Assembly (NCBI GenBank): GCA_014529385.2
Contig: CM043962.1
Coordinates: 42,033,598 to 42,097,597 of the forward strand
Direction of reading: 5' to 3'
Source of the DNA: Adiantum capillus-veneris
Taxonomy: Eukaryota > Streptophyta > Polypodiopsida > Polypodiales > Pteridaceae
DNA length: 64,000 bases
Of this stretch, positions 40,218 through 52,710 are shown in pieces (within the stretch, counting starts at the first letter, position 1; each line of letters opens with the position of its first letter). The notes under the pieces are model-generated. The model had not been told where the DNA came from. It saw only the letters and a list, made by a program, of their open reading frames with translations, and made no database searches. The translations under genes were made by a program, and so were the position numbers.

Positions 40218-41618
40218 TTGATGAATGAGAAGAACATGCCTCATCATTTCTGGGTTGAAGCTGTAAATACAGCTGTGTACATTATGAACAGGATACCTAC
40301 AGCTGCGGTGCATGATGTAACACCTGAGGAAAAGTTTACAGGTACAAAGCCTGATTTGGCACACTTGAAAGTGTTTGGCTGCATAGCTTACGTGCATGTA
40401 CCAGATGAGTTGCGTAGGAAATTGGATCCTAAAGCAGAGAAATGTATTCTTGTGGGATATTCCCTTGAACAAAAGGGGTACAGGTGCTACAATCCTACTA
40501 CACGAGAATTACGAGTGAGCAGAGATGTAGTCTTTGATGAGATGAGCAACTGGTACAGTAATGCACATGGCACTATTGGGGCTGATGTAAAAGATGATGT
40601 GGTTGTACAAAATGTGAGGCCACAGTCACAGGTTTTGAGTGGACCACAAGAGTCCTCTTCTCGTGGCTCTGTTGAGAAACCATGGAATGGTAGACTACGT
40701 ACGCAGGTTACTCCACCAACAGGTACAGGGAATGTATCACGAAAAGGAAAGGAAAAGGTTGATGAACCTCCCTTTATGGTTGATGCATCATCAGGTTTTT
40801 CACATGTAGACATGGATTCAGATGGTTCTGAACAAAGTCTTGATGAGGAATTTGGAATTCTGGCTGTCAGGACACCTGGTGTAAGGAAAGTACAAGAAGA
40901 TGCTAGAGGGCAAAGGAGTGACCCAGGACCGCGCAGATCTAATAGAGTCAGAAATCCAGTTCAGAAATTGACTTATGATGGGTATCTAGCGCATCACCAA
41001 GCCTACATGGCTAAGGTGATACAGGATGTGGAGCCCACATGTTTTGAGGATGCAGTTGGAAATGTGCATTGGGATGATGCAATGAATGAAGAGATGGCTG
41101 CATTGGAAGCAAATGACACATGGGAGTTGGTGCCATTGCCAAGTGGCAAGAAAGCTATTGGCTGTAAATGGGTGGATAAAACCAAGCATAAGGCTGATGG
41201 TAACATTGAGCGTCACAAGGCAAAGCTGGTCGCAAAGGGTTATGCACAGACGTATGGCATAGACTATGAGGAGACCTTTGCTCCAGTGGCAAAGATGACG
41301 ACAGTGAGAGCTGTCATAGCAGTGGCTGCATCTAGAGGATGGATTATGCATCAAATGGATGTAAAGAATGCCTTCTTGAATGGTGAGTTGCAAGAGGAAG
41401 TGTATATGGATCAGCCACCTGGTTATGTCGATCCAGGTTACCCAGATTATGTATGCAGACTTCTCAAAGCTTTGTATGGTTTGAAGCAGGGCTCTAGAGC
41501 ATGGTATGACAGGATTGCCAAGTATCTTGTCAGTATTGGTTTTAGGAGAGCTCATGCTGATCATTCACTCTATGTACGTGAGAGTGATGTGGGGATTGTG
41601 GTCTTACCATATATGTAG
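40218..41618 (+). pseudogene. Copia A integrase end and reverse transcriptase
   Basis: An open frame of 466 codons. It covers the end of integrase (NTAVYIMNRIPTAA, LKVFGCIAYVHVP), an acidic linker of about 130 residues, and RT from WELVPLPSGKKAIGCKWV through APVAKMTTVRAVIA, HQMDVKNAFLNGEL, PPGYVDP and LLKALYGLKQGSRAW. The frame ends at 41618. A single-base deletion just before the catalytic Y-V-D-D (41612-41623) moves that motif into another frame. Confidence 0.88.
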
Positions 41619-42569
41619 ATGACCTTATTATTGTTGGTGACAATGCTATGGAAATTGACCATGTGAAGGGTCTTCTCAAACAGGAGTTTGAAATGAAAGA
41701 TTTAGGCGAGTTGCGCTACTTTCTTGGCATTGAAGTGATCAGGACTCCATAGGGTGTATGGCTATCACAAAGACAATATGCTTTGGACATGTTGTCAAAG
41801 TATGGTATGGCTGATTGTAAGCCAATTTCTATTCCCTTGGATGTGAATGCAAAGCTGAGTGCAGAGAAGGGTGATGTTGTTGAGGATGTCAACATGTACA
41901 GGAAGATTGTGGGTAGTCTAATCTACTTGACTATCACGAGGCCAGACTTGAGCTACACAATAGGCTTGGAGAGTCAGTTCATGCAACTTCCGAGGAAGCC
42001 ACATTTGGATGGAGTACGACGCACACTTAGGTATGTGCAAGGTACTCTTGACTACGCATTGTTCTATGCAGCAGATGCACCATTAGCATTGTATGGGTAT
42101 ACAGATGCAGATTGTGCAGGTAGCATTGTTGATAGGAGATCTACGAGTGGCTTCATGTTCTCTTTTGGGAGTGCTGCTGTTACTTGGAGCAGCAAAAAGC
42201 AGCCTACGGTTGCTTTATCGAGCACAGAGGCCGAGTACAGAGGTGCAGCAGTTGCGGCGTGCGAGGTAGCTTGGCTACGCACATTACTTGAGGACTTGGG
42301 ATGCAGGTGGACCAGCAGATTTTCATCCATTGTGACAACCTCAGCAGCATGCAGTTGGCTAGGAACCCAGTGTTCCATGCCAGGACCAAACACATAGAGG
42401 TCCATTACCACTACGTTCGAGAGCGAGTGTTGGCGGGCGACATCGACTTGGTCTACGTCAACACAGAGGAGCAGATAGCGGATAACTTTACCAAGGCCCT
42501 CGGAGCTGAGAAGCTTCGACGTTTCCGGACTATGCTTGGACTCTGCGACATGCAGAGCTCGAGGGGGAG
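41612..42569 (+). pseudogene. Copia A end of RT and RNase H, plus polypurine tract
   Basis: YVDDLIIVGDN and FEMKDLGELRYFLGI continue RT. A TAG at 41750-41752 replaces the Gln of R-T-P-Q-G. The next frame carries SQRQYALDMLSKYGM, TRPDLSYTIG, YTDADCAGSIVDRRSTSGF, WSSKKQPTVALSSTEAEYR and EVAWLRTLLEDLG. A one-base insertion near 42298-42300 then shifts into IFIHCDNLSSMQLARNPVFH and HIEVHYHYVRERV. The end is followed by the purine tract GAGCTCGAGGGGGAG (42555-42569). Confidence 0.87.
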
Positions 42570-42896
42570 TGTTGAGATGTCGAGCTCTACACCTTGAGCT
42601 GGCATCCACTACGGGTCTTGGCCGCTTACGGCATTTACTCACTGGCGCGTTAGGTGACCGACACGGAGGATCTCTGCCAGTGATTCTACAGCTGGACTAC
42701 ACTTATAGTGCCAGCCTAGTACGCTTCTAGCGAGTTCACACTTAGTGACCGCATGTACATATGTGCTACTTTTCAGCTTTAGCACTTAGTCATTTTGTAC
42801 TCTCTTTTCTGTAAAGAAGAAGAAGAAGCTTTCCATCTCTGTGTGCTTTGTGCTTGTCTTGTGTAGCTCTCTTGCATCCTCATTCTTTACAAGAAG
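42570..42896 (+). repeat. 3' LTR of Copia A and right target duplication
   Basis: TGTTGAGATG to TTCTTTACA (42570-42891), followed by AGAAG at 42892-42896, matching 37610-37614. Confidence 0.95.
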
Positions 42897-43418
42897 ACGT
42901 ACAATCTTGGAGAGATGATCCCCAAGGAATGGCTCCTCTTGCAAATATAAAAATGTAGCCAGATGTAGATCTCCTACTGTCTCTTTAACCCACCTAATTT
43001 GCATGAGTGTAACCAACATTATATGCATCGTTGTTACGAAAGCATAAACACCTGCTTGTGCTATACCCTTCAAGTATCCGAGGATGTGTTTTGCTACTAT
43101 CAAATGATCCTTGCCAAGATTAGCCATATCTTGACTAACCACTTCCATCACAAATGCAATGTCTACCCTCGTAGCTACCATAACATACATAGGCTACCTA
43201 CAATTGAAGAGTATGGTACACTTGCCATTTGTACTCTTTCAACATCTAACTTGGGAAAAGCTTCCTTGCTAAGTTTCAAATATGATGGTAGTGGGGTACT
43301 CAGTGCCTTCCCCCCTTGCATATTGAAACGTTGCAAGACCTTGTGGATATAGGATACCTGAGATAACTAAAGAATGCCTCTTTTCCTGTCTCTCTTGATA
43401 CAATGAGAGATACCCCTC
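42897..43418 (-). pseudogene. Copia C RT end and RNase H
   Basis: On the minus strand from 43418: IKRDRKRGIL, stop, LSQVSYIHKVLQRFNMQGGKALSTPL, then a stop-poor stretch with MYVMVATRVDIAFVM and HILGYLKGIAQ, and WGSSLQDCTSS at the Copia A junction. This matches Copia B 56490-56990 and ends exactly at Copia A's target duplication. Confidence 0.8.
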
Positions 43419-46400
43419 CCCAAGGGTCTATGCACAAAATATACAATTTACACCTTTATACAATTTTCAATATACATCAGAGTTGGGGAAGCATTTGTAT
43501 AGGGGAGGAGTTCTCAGCGCCCGACCAAGCATAGAGTTTAGGACATGAGCCGGACTGCATACACAGGTACCTAGCGACTAGTGCTACCCCTGAATGGATG
43601 TTATGAATGAAAGCGTACTCAAGAAAAAACATAACATTGTGGAGGGTGAATATATGTGTACACTGCGTTGCAGCAAGAGAGAGAGAGAGAGAGAGAATAT
43701 AGTGGAGGGTGAAATAGAGTTCACAGAGACATGAGAAATTTGACAACAGAGAATCTTTAAATGCCCATCTAAATGGAACAGGCAACCATGTGCAATGACA
43801 AAATCTGGGTATACCATAACATCAAAAATTTTATGACAAAATAACTAGCAGAGCACTTGACCCTGTGTAGGGATCGATCGGTCCACCCATCCACTTTCGC
43901 TCTACTACGGACAGAGAGAATTTCACTTCGCCGGGAGCGAGCCAGAACACCTCCATCCTACGTGAGCCAGACATAGGTGAGGCCGCTTCGCCTCCCTCCA
44001 TGAACCCGAGCTCTGTAGAGGATCCCAAATACCAGCAGTTGGTAGGGTATCAACACCAACCGTACCAGTTTAGGCACCACGCCTCTTCGATGCCCAGCAT
44101 CGGGTGTTTAGGCCAAGCCAAGGCAAGATCCCGGACGTGTTAGCCGTGTAGGTCATTCAACCCCCGATGCACTAACCGTGTAGATGAGCCTAACAAAAAG
44201 AAGAAGACCTAGGCAACACCCCCGATCCAGCAAAGCCCCAGGTCAGTGACCCTTTAGTCTAAGGCTAAGCGATGTAGGTGATCCTAGTCTTGTAGTGATG
44301 CTGCCATGAGAAACATAATACCTGAGTCCAATCACAATAACACTTCCCAGATGCACAAACAATTCCTTTTCCAAACAGTTAGATTGTACAGGGTCTCTAC
44401 CCTTACACGTCTACCATAAACCATCTTGATCACTTCATGACCCAATCCAAATCCCATAAACCATAAGCCATAATCCAATCACGTCACACGGGTGAGCTCT
44501 CCACTTTACTTGGGTGAGGCACAACCAATCCTGCATAACCACTTTAGAACATAACATGGCTGCAAAAATTTCGACAGCATAACTCAATCCAGAAAAAAAA
44601 ACCATAAGCCACACCAGCTTCCACCATAAAATATCAACCAAAATCCATGAGAGAATCTCAGCCCTTAACCAAAATCATAATCACACTGAACCAACTCCCA
44701 CACTTGGAGTTTGACATATCCCCTGCAATCAATTGGAGTCTACACACATGTGACCCTTAAGATGTGATTCTTTCATGCATAAAAAGAGTCCGACCAGCGA
44801 CGACTAATCATGATATAAAAATCCAATTTTGACAACATCCAACCATGCAAAGCTGATGCATCACATCCGCGCTTCACCACTCTAGCACCTAGAGCTAGTT
44901 TTAACCTAGAAAGGTGGGAAGCAATCATAACCATGCATATGAGGCATCCATATCAATCCATGAGTTCCCATACATCATATGATAACATTCCAACACCATA
45001 ATCATGATGCAACACAACTCCAACCTTTAAGTCAACCATAAACCATAACTTCACACATATGCAAAAACAATTTTTATGACATTTTCGGGAGCATGCAAAA
45101 CATGCAAATGAAAGTGTTTGACCTCAAACCAATGCATCAGGTTCAGCTCTATAATGTATACTATCACTCCATCACGTCACTTTGACCATATGATACTCAC
45201 ACAACAAACTGTAATCTCCAAAGAAAGTCACTTTATTCATATTTTCCTATGCGGTTCGGAATGTTTAACCATATACTTTCATGTAAGCTTAGGGCCATCT
45301 AATAATTGAAATCAACTCACCAAAACAAACCATAGAACATATCAAAACGGCTTGGTTAACCCACGACGTCATATGGTATCCTTCTTTGATAGCACTCCTA
45401 CGCGTGTAGGTAAAACTGATAATAGAGTGACTCATAACTCACATTCTCGAAGTGATAACGGAGACCTAAATTCATTTATCATCAAGTTTTATCAAGATTT
45501 TCAATTGGTTAAGTGGGTTTGACCATCCGGTGAATCTATATAGTAGTTCTCCAAGGAGCCTGGAGTCAAAAAATTTAGTTGTGTAGTGGGCAGCAATCTG
45601 TTTTTTGACCATATCTTTTAACTCGTGCGTGTTTTTCACATGACACATAAGAGAGAAAATGTTCTAAATGATGTGTTTTATCTATGGTATAAAGGGTTCG
45701 GGATGATTCATAACAGTTTGTGATTTATGACCAAAATAGTATTCCTACCGCTTCTTTGACGTGAAACGAAAAGCGCTTCTTTATGCACGTGCATGATTAT
45801 AACGCATCATGTGCATAAATCAACAAGTAAAACATGATGAAACAATCATGAGGCAATCTCGTATGCACTTGGTTAATCCATACATACACTCGTATACCAA
45901 AAACAATCACCGAGAGGGTGACTACGTAGAAAAAAACGACATAGAGAGAAAGAGATGATGACTATGAAGTTTATGGTTTCTCACCGTGATTTCGGAGTGA
46001 TTTGGGGTTGTCAAAAGGCTTCTTGCTTTGCTGCAAGAGAGCGGTGATGAGAGCTACGTAGAGGTATCCGCCACGAAAACTTCCGGAGAGCGCGTACACC
46101 ATGAAACGAGAGAGAAGATAATAAGCAATTAGAGAGAGAGTATCCTTCTTCTTCTTCTTCATGAGAGACAAGAGTTTATGGAGATGGTGATGAAGAGCTT
46201 GCACCACTCCGTATAATAGATAAGTAATTCTGACATCAAAGCGAGAGAGCTTCCGTGTCTGAGAGTGTATCTATTCTCCTCAAAGTGAAAGAAGAGAGAT
46301 CTTTATATAGGCTCTCAAGGCCAAAAGCACTAGCTAAGAATAGAGTGAGGCAAGGAGAGACAAGTTCGCGCATGTTCGTAGCTTTTCAAAAAAAAAAAAT

Positions 46401-46756
46401 TTGAAGGCACGGATTTCGATGCGCGATTTAGAGACTCTAAGAAGAAGCTTGGCTTCCAAGAAAAGAGTTCTAAACTGAGCTCCTCCTCTCTTTTCTAAAA
46501 AGACTCTTTCTTTCCTAAAAACAAGCCTTTGCTTTTTGGTGGTCGACTCTCTCCCTTACCATTCCATTTTTACATTAAATATGACTATCCGAACAGTATC
46601 TAACCAACTAATGAAAACCGTAGCTAGACTACGCCACACAGTAATATCCCGACATAACTATGACTTTCTAGTACTGTCAATCAAAATTCAACGAAATAGA
46701 TATTGAAAGTTATTTTTCTTATTTTTAAAAGAGACCCAAAAATTGGGGATCTTACA
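43419..46756 (-). mobile_element. S2: LTR-type insertion in Copia C, no coding region
   Basis: The right edge is clear. On the minus strand the insert starts TGTAAGATCCCC at 46756, and the Copia C RT codons lie immediately outside. The left edge at about 43419 is inferred from where Copia C coding resumes. The flanking pentamers TACGC (46757-46761) and TACCC (near 43411-43415) differ at one base and may be a decayed target duplication. A minus-strand TATA box lies 450 bp in (46301-46310). No gag or pol is found, so this is a long solo LTR or a non-autonomous element. A GA run is at 43676-43696. Confidence 0.55.
46301..46310 (-). promoter_or_regulatory. TATA box of S2
   Basis: CTATATAAAG on the minus strand, followed by a CT-rich leader, about 450 bp from the LTR start at 46756. 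Confidence 0.6.
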
Positions 46757-46862
46757 TACGCATACAAAATGATTCTCTTCGTCCAAATCCTTCATAGCAA
46801 AGTTTTTGTTCAACATTTTCTTTAATTTGGCAATCTCCTCAGTGGACTTCCTACTATGAGCA
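46757..46862 (-). pseudogene. Copia C RT fragment between S2 and G2
   Basis: On the minus strand it encodes STEEIAKLKKMLNKNFAMKDL. This is the RT segment preceding the F-x-M-K-D-L-G motif, as in Copia B near 56430 (FAMKDLGDATHFLGM). The piece is only 106 bp, but its frame and orientation link the two larger parts of Copia C. Confidence 0.75.
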
Positions 46863-48442
46863 TGTCATAATATATAATTCTCCTAAATGATTTTCTCATG
46901 TTAAACTGATTATTTAATATGGGGAAGTGCCAGGGGAACAAAAGCTAGAATATTAGTTAAGTTGGCAGACCGGCCACAGTAGGGATCCAAAGGAGGGAAA
47001 ATAGGGATCCAAAGGGGTGGCCATCTGCAAAAGAGCAATGAGCAACAATAGGCTTAAAAGACCCTAAGGTTATTAAGACTTCCAAAATGCTAACATTCCA
47101 AAACTTAAAGGTTGTGTCCAAAGGTCAAACTCTAGGGGAATTGGATGCTTTGTGTGTGTCCCAAAAAGTCTTCTCAAGTCCTACATAGGAGGGGGCGAGC
47201 CCAAGAAGTAGGGGATGAGAGAGAAACTCACAAACACACACACACAAGCTACCTTTACACAAAGGGAATGAGGGACACATGTCAGCTCCCTAGCCCAGAT
47301 GCCCACAAGGTGTACTCAAATCCTATTGGATGGCCTTGGAGCTGGACCAATGAGAATTAGTCTAGAGTAACTCTAGTTTAATTAATTTAACAAAACTTAA
47401 TAAAAGAACCAATAAAAGTTAAGCTCTCTAGAAGACTATTGGACAGTCTCCCAAGGAGTCCAATGAGAATTTAGCAGCCCAATGGCTTGCCTGATTCCTA
47501 TTGGCGAAGAGGCAAAGGGGTCCAATGAGAGTTTAGTTGCATTTAGTAATTACCTAAAGCTCTCACAAAAGGGGAAAGGGGGACACATGTCAGAAGGTTA
47601 TCACTTATGCTCTTGAAATTCCATTGACTAGGCCCGGGGAGCTCCAATAGGGTTGTAGCATGAGCAAATAGCAAGAGGGGTCGATCGAGAGAGAGAGGGG
47701 GCTGATTTTCTGAAGGCATTATTGCATACACACTCACACAAACTGATGTTGAAGCAAGAAGACTCTCTCTATCTCCTTCTCAAGCTTTAATGGAAATCTT
47801 ATCACCTACTCCAAGCTTGTGAGAAGGGAGGCCTACACCAACAACTCTTGGCTTTGTGATGCAAATCCAACCAAGAGCCAAGCTTCAATGCATGCTCATC
47901 TCCTCTATCATGCTAATTACTAAGCTAAGCTATGCTAATATGAGTGATTATGTGAGGAGATGTACATCTTTCTCGTAAGGCTACTCCTTCTTCCTCTCAA
48001 TCTACTCTCATACCTTGCTAGCTCTCACCATCTTCGAAGGTGTGTGAGGTCTTGGGTCTGAGAACGGGGATAATTAAAGTTGTGTTTGCTAAGTGTTTTG
48101 TTTAGTGCATGAAGCTTTCATCTTCATTGCACTAGCTAGTCTTGAAGGAACACAAAGAATTGTATTGTACAATGTCTCTCTTGATGGGAGAAACCATAAT
48201 ACAAAGCCTTTTGGAGGGGGGACCGGCTCCATGCAAATCCGGTCCTCAACTGTTGTCAATAGCTTAATTTCTCTCTCTTATGAAAGTATTGTTGATGCTA
48301 TCTAACTAGGTGTTATGCTTTTTGTTGCTCTCTCCACCCAAGCACTCTTGTAATTCTCATTAGGAATCTATTCTAATGAAATGCCCACTATGTTCATGCT
48401 AATTTCCGCTACACATAAGTTATTAGGCCATAAAATGCTACA
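46863..48442 (+). repeat. 5' LTR of G2
   Basis: Starts TGTCATAATA and ends AAAATGCTACA. It is diverged from the G1 LTRs in U3 but keeps three of the four ATTGG-N17-CCAAT modules (first at 47325/47347); the fourth has ATTGA. The 151-bp block at 48119-48269 is identical to G1, including the hairpin (48220-48226 and 48239-48245). Confidence 0.93.
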
Positions 48443-50990
48443 AATGTTAAATTCCCTAAAAGAAGAATCTACTTTAGGTTCAGCGAAAAAGATACGTACA
48501 TAGATGCCAAGCAAATGGGTAATACCATACCCATTGTACATACGCAAGCTTTCAATAAGTCAATAAAGAGCTCTATTTTTGTGTACATGATTTTTGTTAA
48601 AGATTCTCAAAATGAACTGAATGTTTTAACAAAAATAAATAAACACACTCACAAGAAATTAGAGTTATCCAACTTTCTCAAGGGGTTTCAAGATGTTTTT
48701 ATTGACAACATCCCTTGTGAACTACCTCCTAAACGAGGCAATGATGACCATGCAATTGAACTTCTTCCAGGAAGTTTACCGCCTAATAAACCTCCTTATA
48801 GAGTTTCTCAAGCTCAACAATAGGAGATTATGTGGCAAGTGCATGAGTTAGTTGAGACGGGCATGGCTAGGCCTAGCTCATCTCCATTTTGCTCACTCGT
48901 GTTACTAGTGCAAAAGAAAGACGGCACATATTGTATGTGTGTCGACTATAGAGCACTAAATAGGATCACTATCATGAATAGGTTTCCTGTTCCACGTGTA
49001 GAAGACCTATATAGTAAGCTACAAGGGTCCACTTACTTCAGTAGGATTGACCTAAAAAGTGGCTATCATCAAATAAGGATAGTTGATCAAGACATTGTAA
49101 AGACCGCATTTCGCACTACATTGGTCTTTATGAATATATTTTCATGCCCTTTGGCTTGACCAATGCACCAGCCACATTCAACCACTTGAGGGAGAAGCTA
49201 TTCAGGCCTCACCGAACCTTTATTGGAGTGTTCTTTGATGATATCATCATTTACTCTAATTCATTAGACAAACACAAGCAACACCTCCAAGTAATATTGC
49301 AAGTTCTAAGAGAGAATAAACTTTATGTTAATCGGAAAAAAAGTGAATTTTTCTTACAAGAGATTCAGTATTTAGGTCACGTTATCTCTCAAGATGGCAT
49401 CCAAATGGATCCATCAAAATTAGAGGTAATAAAAGGATGGCCTAAACCAAGGAATCTTCATGAACTAAGAAGCTTTATAGGTATGTGTGCATACTATAGA
49501 CGCTTCATAGAAAAGTTCTTACTAATAGCAAGACTATTACATGACCTAACAAAGAAAAACGTTAGGTACACATAGACTGCCAAGGAGAACAATACTTTCA
49601 AAAAGCTTTAAGAAAAGCATATCTCTCAACATGTGCTTACACTACTGGATCTCTCAAAGCCATTTGAGGTCCAATGTGATGCTTGTGGTGATTGCCTTGG
49701 AGCTGTTTTGCTCCAAGAAGGGCACTCCATAGCTTATGAAATTCAAAGGCTCGACCCTGTTGAGCAATCTCTAGGCATATATGAAAAGGGCTCCTCGCAG
49801 TTCTACATGCCTTAGACTCATGGCAGCACTATTTATTGGGGACTCCTTTCATTCTGCAAACATATCACCAAAGTCTTAAGTACTTCATGACGCAGACCAA
49901 GCTCTCCGACAAACAAATGAGGTGGGCAAATTTACTTTTGCAATTTCATTTTCATATTGCTCACATTGCTGGGGCAAGCAGAATCAAGTAGCTGATGCAC
50001 TCTCAAGACGGCCGAGAGTGAATGCGGTTTCCATAGTAACTCACAATTATCTATCTTCTACGATAGATGAGTATGCTATTGATCATGGTTTTAGAGATGT
50101 GATTTCAGCCCTTGCACTAGGGAAGAAAGAGGAACCATTTACTTTACAAGATGGTTATCTTCTCTATGGCTATAGACTATGCGTTACTAACTCACTCCAT
50201 GAGAAAGTTATGTATGAATCTCATGCTCCTCCTTATGCGGGGCATAGAGGGATTCAGTCTACCCTAAAGGGGATTGAAACATATTTCTATTGGCCTACCA
50301 TGAAAGCAAACATACAAGAGTATGTTTCTAAATGTGTGGTATGCCAAAAGACGAAGTTTGATAGAGGGAAGCAACCTGGATTGCTTCAATTCTTGCCAAT
50401 CCCTAATTCACCATGGGAGAGCATATCCATGGATTTTATCTTTGAATTGCCTAAGTCTATCCATGGGAATATGGGAATATGGATGATAGTAGACAGGTTC
50501 AGTAAACAAGCTCATTTTATACCTGTCAAAAAAACTATCAAAGCCCATCAAATGGCAACCCTCTTCATTTCACAAATCTTCAAGTACCATGGCTTGCCAA
50601 CGTCCATAGTGTCGGATAGAGATCCTAGAATGACCAGTAATTTCTGGAAGGGTCTTTTTGAGAATTTAGGGACAAGGCTAAACTTCTCTCCAGCCTATCA
50701 CCCACAAACGGATGGCCAAAGTGAAATAGCTAACCTAACAATTCTTGATCTACTAAAAGCCTATGTAACGGAAGTAGATCAAAGATCCCAATGGGAGAAG
50801 TACTTACCCTTAGTGGAGTATACCTACAATAACACTGTACATACTTCCACGGGAAAAGCACCTTTTGAGGTAATTGAGGGAAGATCAAAAAGTCCCCTGC
50901 TACTACTTAAGGTACACGGGAAGATCTTCGCTGCAAATGAGTATAGCCGAGACCTACAAGAATCTTTCCAAAAGATTAAGGATGCTATCT
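48443..50990 (+). pseudogene. G2 pol remnant (RT, RNase H, integrase)
   Basis: The residues follow G1 closely. KKDGTYCMCVDYRALNRIT and FSRIDLKSGYHQI come first, then a frameshift near 49120. FFDDIIIYSNS (about 49230) and the RNase H block (FEVQCDACGDCLGAVLLQEGH) follow, with frameshifts near 49610, 49790 and 49970. The integrase runs HRGIQSTLKGIETYFYWPTMK and CVVCQKTKFDRGK to IVSDRDPRMTSNFWKG and YHPQTDGQSE. Stops include a TAG at 48821-48823 (G1 has GAG) and a TAG near 49573 (G1 has TGG). It is inactive, and most changes are single-base. Confidence 0.92.
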
Positions 50991-52710
50991 TGGAAATGTG
51001 TTTGCCACCATTATTAGTCCTCAAGCTTTTGATATTTTTGCCAAATTGATTCTCTACCAATCCTAAGAATTTTTGGAAAGTAGAGAAGACCTGATCCTTA
51101 TGTCACAAAGGATAAACCCACACCTTCCTAGTGGAATCGTCTATGAAAGTCACAAAGTAGCTAGCCCCCCTAGAGACTTGGTCAACATAGGACCAAAAAT
51201 GTTGCTATGGACAAGCTCTAGTGGCTGCAAACACTTCATATGCAATGACGATGAGGTGGTCCTAGTTTATTTACAATAAAAGAAATTCTCACACATAGAA
51301 AACTTAACACAAGAAAGGAACCAAAATGAGCTAGTGTTTTCATTGTCTTTTGTCTCATATGACCTAGTCGGCTATGCCACAAGTCAGTAGACAACAGCTT
51401 GGTTGTGGATATACAATCCTCTTTCACACACGAAACAAACATAGAGTAAAGCGTTCCATGTTTTTGACCCCTGATAATAACAAGATTTCCCTTTCAAATT
51501 GATCGTGAACCATTCCCAAAGGTGGGTGTAACCCAAGACATCAATCTGACTAGCAATTATCAAACTTTCTGCTAACTTGGGAACATGTCTGAGATTCTTG
51601 ACTATTAAATCCATGCCATTTTGCATGACTAGCTTGATGTCTCCAACACCATGTATCTCACGCTTGTAAGCATCATCGAGCTTTACTTTTCCACTAGTAT
51701 GTGCATACATAGAGAACCATTCTTGATGAGGTGTCACGTGGAAACTGGCTCCATAATCTTTGACCCAATTCTGATTAAAGCTCGCATCTTATGCAATAAG
51801 AGCATTTGGACTAAGATCTGTTATAAATACAAGAACATCCAAGGAACTATGGACCTTAGGCACATCTGCAATCTTGGGAGACTCTATCACATTGAGCTCC
51901 TCAATCTTAACTTTGCCCTTGCTATCTTGAGACTTTTTCTTGCCTCTCTGCCATGTGCGACAATCTTTCTTAAAGTGTCCTTTCTTATGGCAATGGTAGC
52001 ACTCAACATTGCGCAAAGAACCTCTAGATTTTCTTCAAGAATTTTTGTGATTCTTAACTTTGGCACGGTTATGAGTGCAACCTCTTTAACCTTTGCTATT
52101 GGCAACATATGCATCACCTTGCTTTGTACATTGCACTGACTTCCTACATATCTCTTCACTGAGTAAACTGTAAACTACCACATCGTAGGCCAACTTGCCC
52201 TCAAGCATAGAATTGCTAATCACTATGCAAAATATGTCCCATGAAGAGGGTAGAGAGCATAGTAAAAAGATAACCGCACTTTGTTGTCAAATTATAGTCC
52301 TTGTGATGTCAATTGATTGAAAAGTACATTGAATGCATTCAAGTGCTCGGAAACTATTTCACCTTCTTTCATATGAAGCTCAAAAAACTTCTTTATCAAG
52401 TACACTTTGTTAGTTGCCTTTTTGCTCTCATATGTATTGCACAACTTATTTCACAAGGATTTAACAATGGCTTCGCCCACTATGGTAAAATACACATACT
52501 CGGCTAAGTGTAAGTGAATAGTGGACCTGGCTTTTGTATCTAGCATTTTCCACTATGCTTCCATATAGCCATCTCCCTCTACACGTTGAAAGATCGTCTC
52601 TAATTGACCTTTTTGGGTTAGCACATCTTACATTTGTTGTTTCCATATAGAGAAAATTGTGCCATCGAATTTTTTGGTATTGTAATGTCTTTCTCAGTAA
52701 AAGATGCCAT
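50991..52710 (-). pseudogene. Copia C Gag, protease and integrase start
   Basis: On the minus strand from 52710: KKFDGTIFSIWK Gag start, a decayed Gag body with several stops, knuckle CYHCHKKGHFKKDC (about 51970-52005) and a Lys-rich linker. The protease-like VKDYGASFHVTPHQEWFS follows (about 51715-51770; D-Y-G in place of D-S-G). Then come NLRHVPKLAESL, LWHSRLGHMRQKTMK and ENQFGKNIKSLRTNNGG of the integrase core, ending at the G2 junction. It corresponds to Copia B 54321-56060. Confidence 0.8.

Larger units (their letters stand above)
37615..42891 (+). mobile_element. Copia A: young, structurally complete Ty1/Copia element
   Basis: 5277 bp with two 322-bp LTRs (37615-37936 and 42570-42891) that differ at one base (CACGAAGG versus CACGGAGG), a 5-bp target duplication, a primer site and a polypurine tract. 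All Copia domains are present in the usual order, Gag-PR-IN-RT-RNaseH. The frame is broken by three TAG codons and two single-base frameshifts, so it cannot make an intact polyprotein. It is inserted in the RNase H of Copia C. Confidence 0.95.
46863..50990 (+). mobile_element. G2: truncated, gag-less relative of chromovirus G1
   Basis: A full 5' LTR (46863-48442, 1580 bp) is joined directly to the end of the protease region. About 2.3 kb present in G1 (primer site, Gag, knuckle and protease active site, G1 13451 to about 15752) are missing. It continues through RT, RNase H and integrase and stops at 50990, at the position equivalent to G1 18291, so the chromodomain and 3' LTR are absent. Its right edge abuts Copia C integrase. 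The lack of a target duplication agrees with deletion at the right side. Confidence 0.93.

Noticed and set aside
41003-41564. Minus-strand ORF of 192 codons in Copia A
   Set aside because: Lies opposite the conserved RT frame; no recognisable motif.
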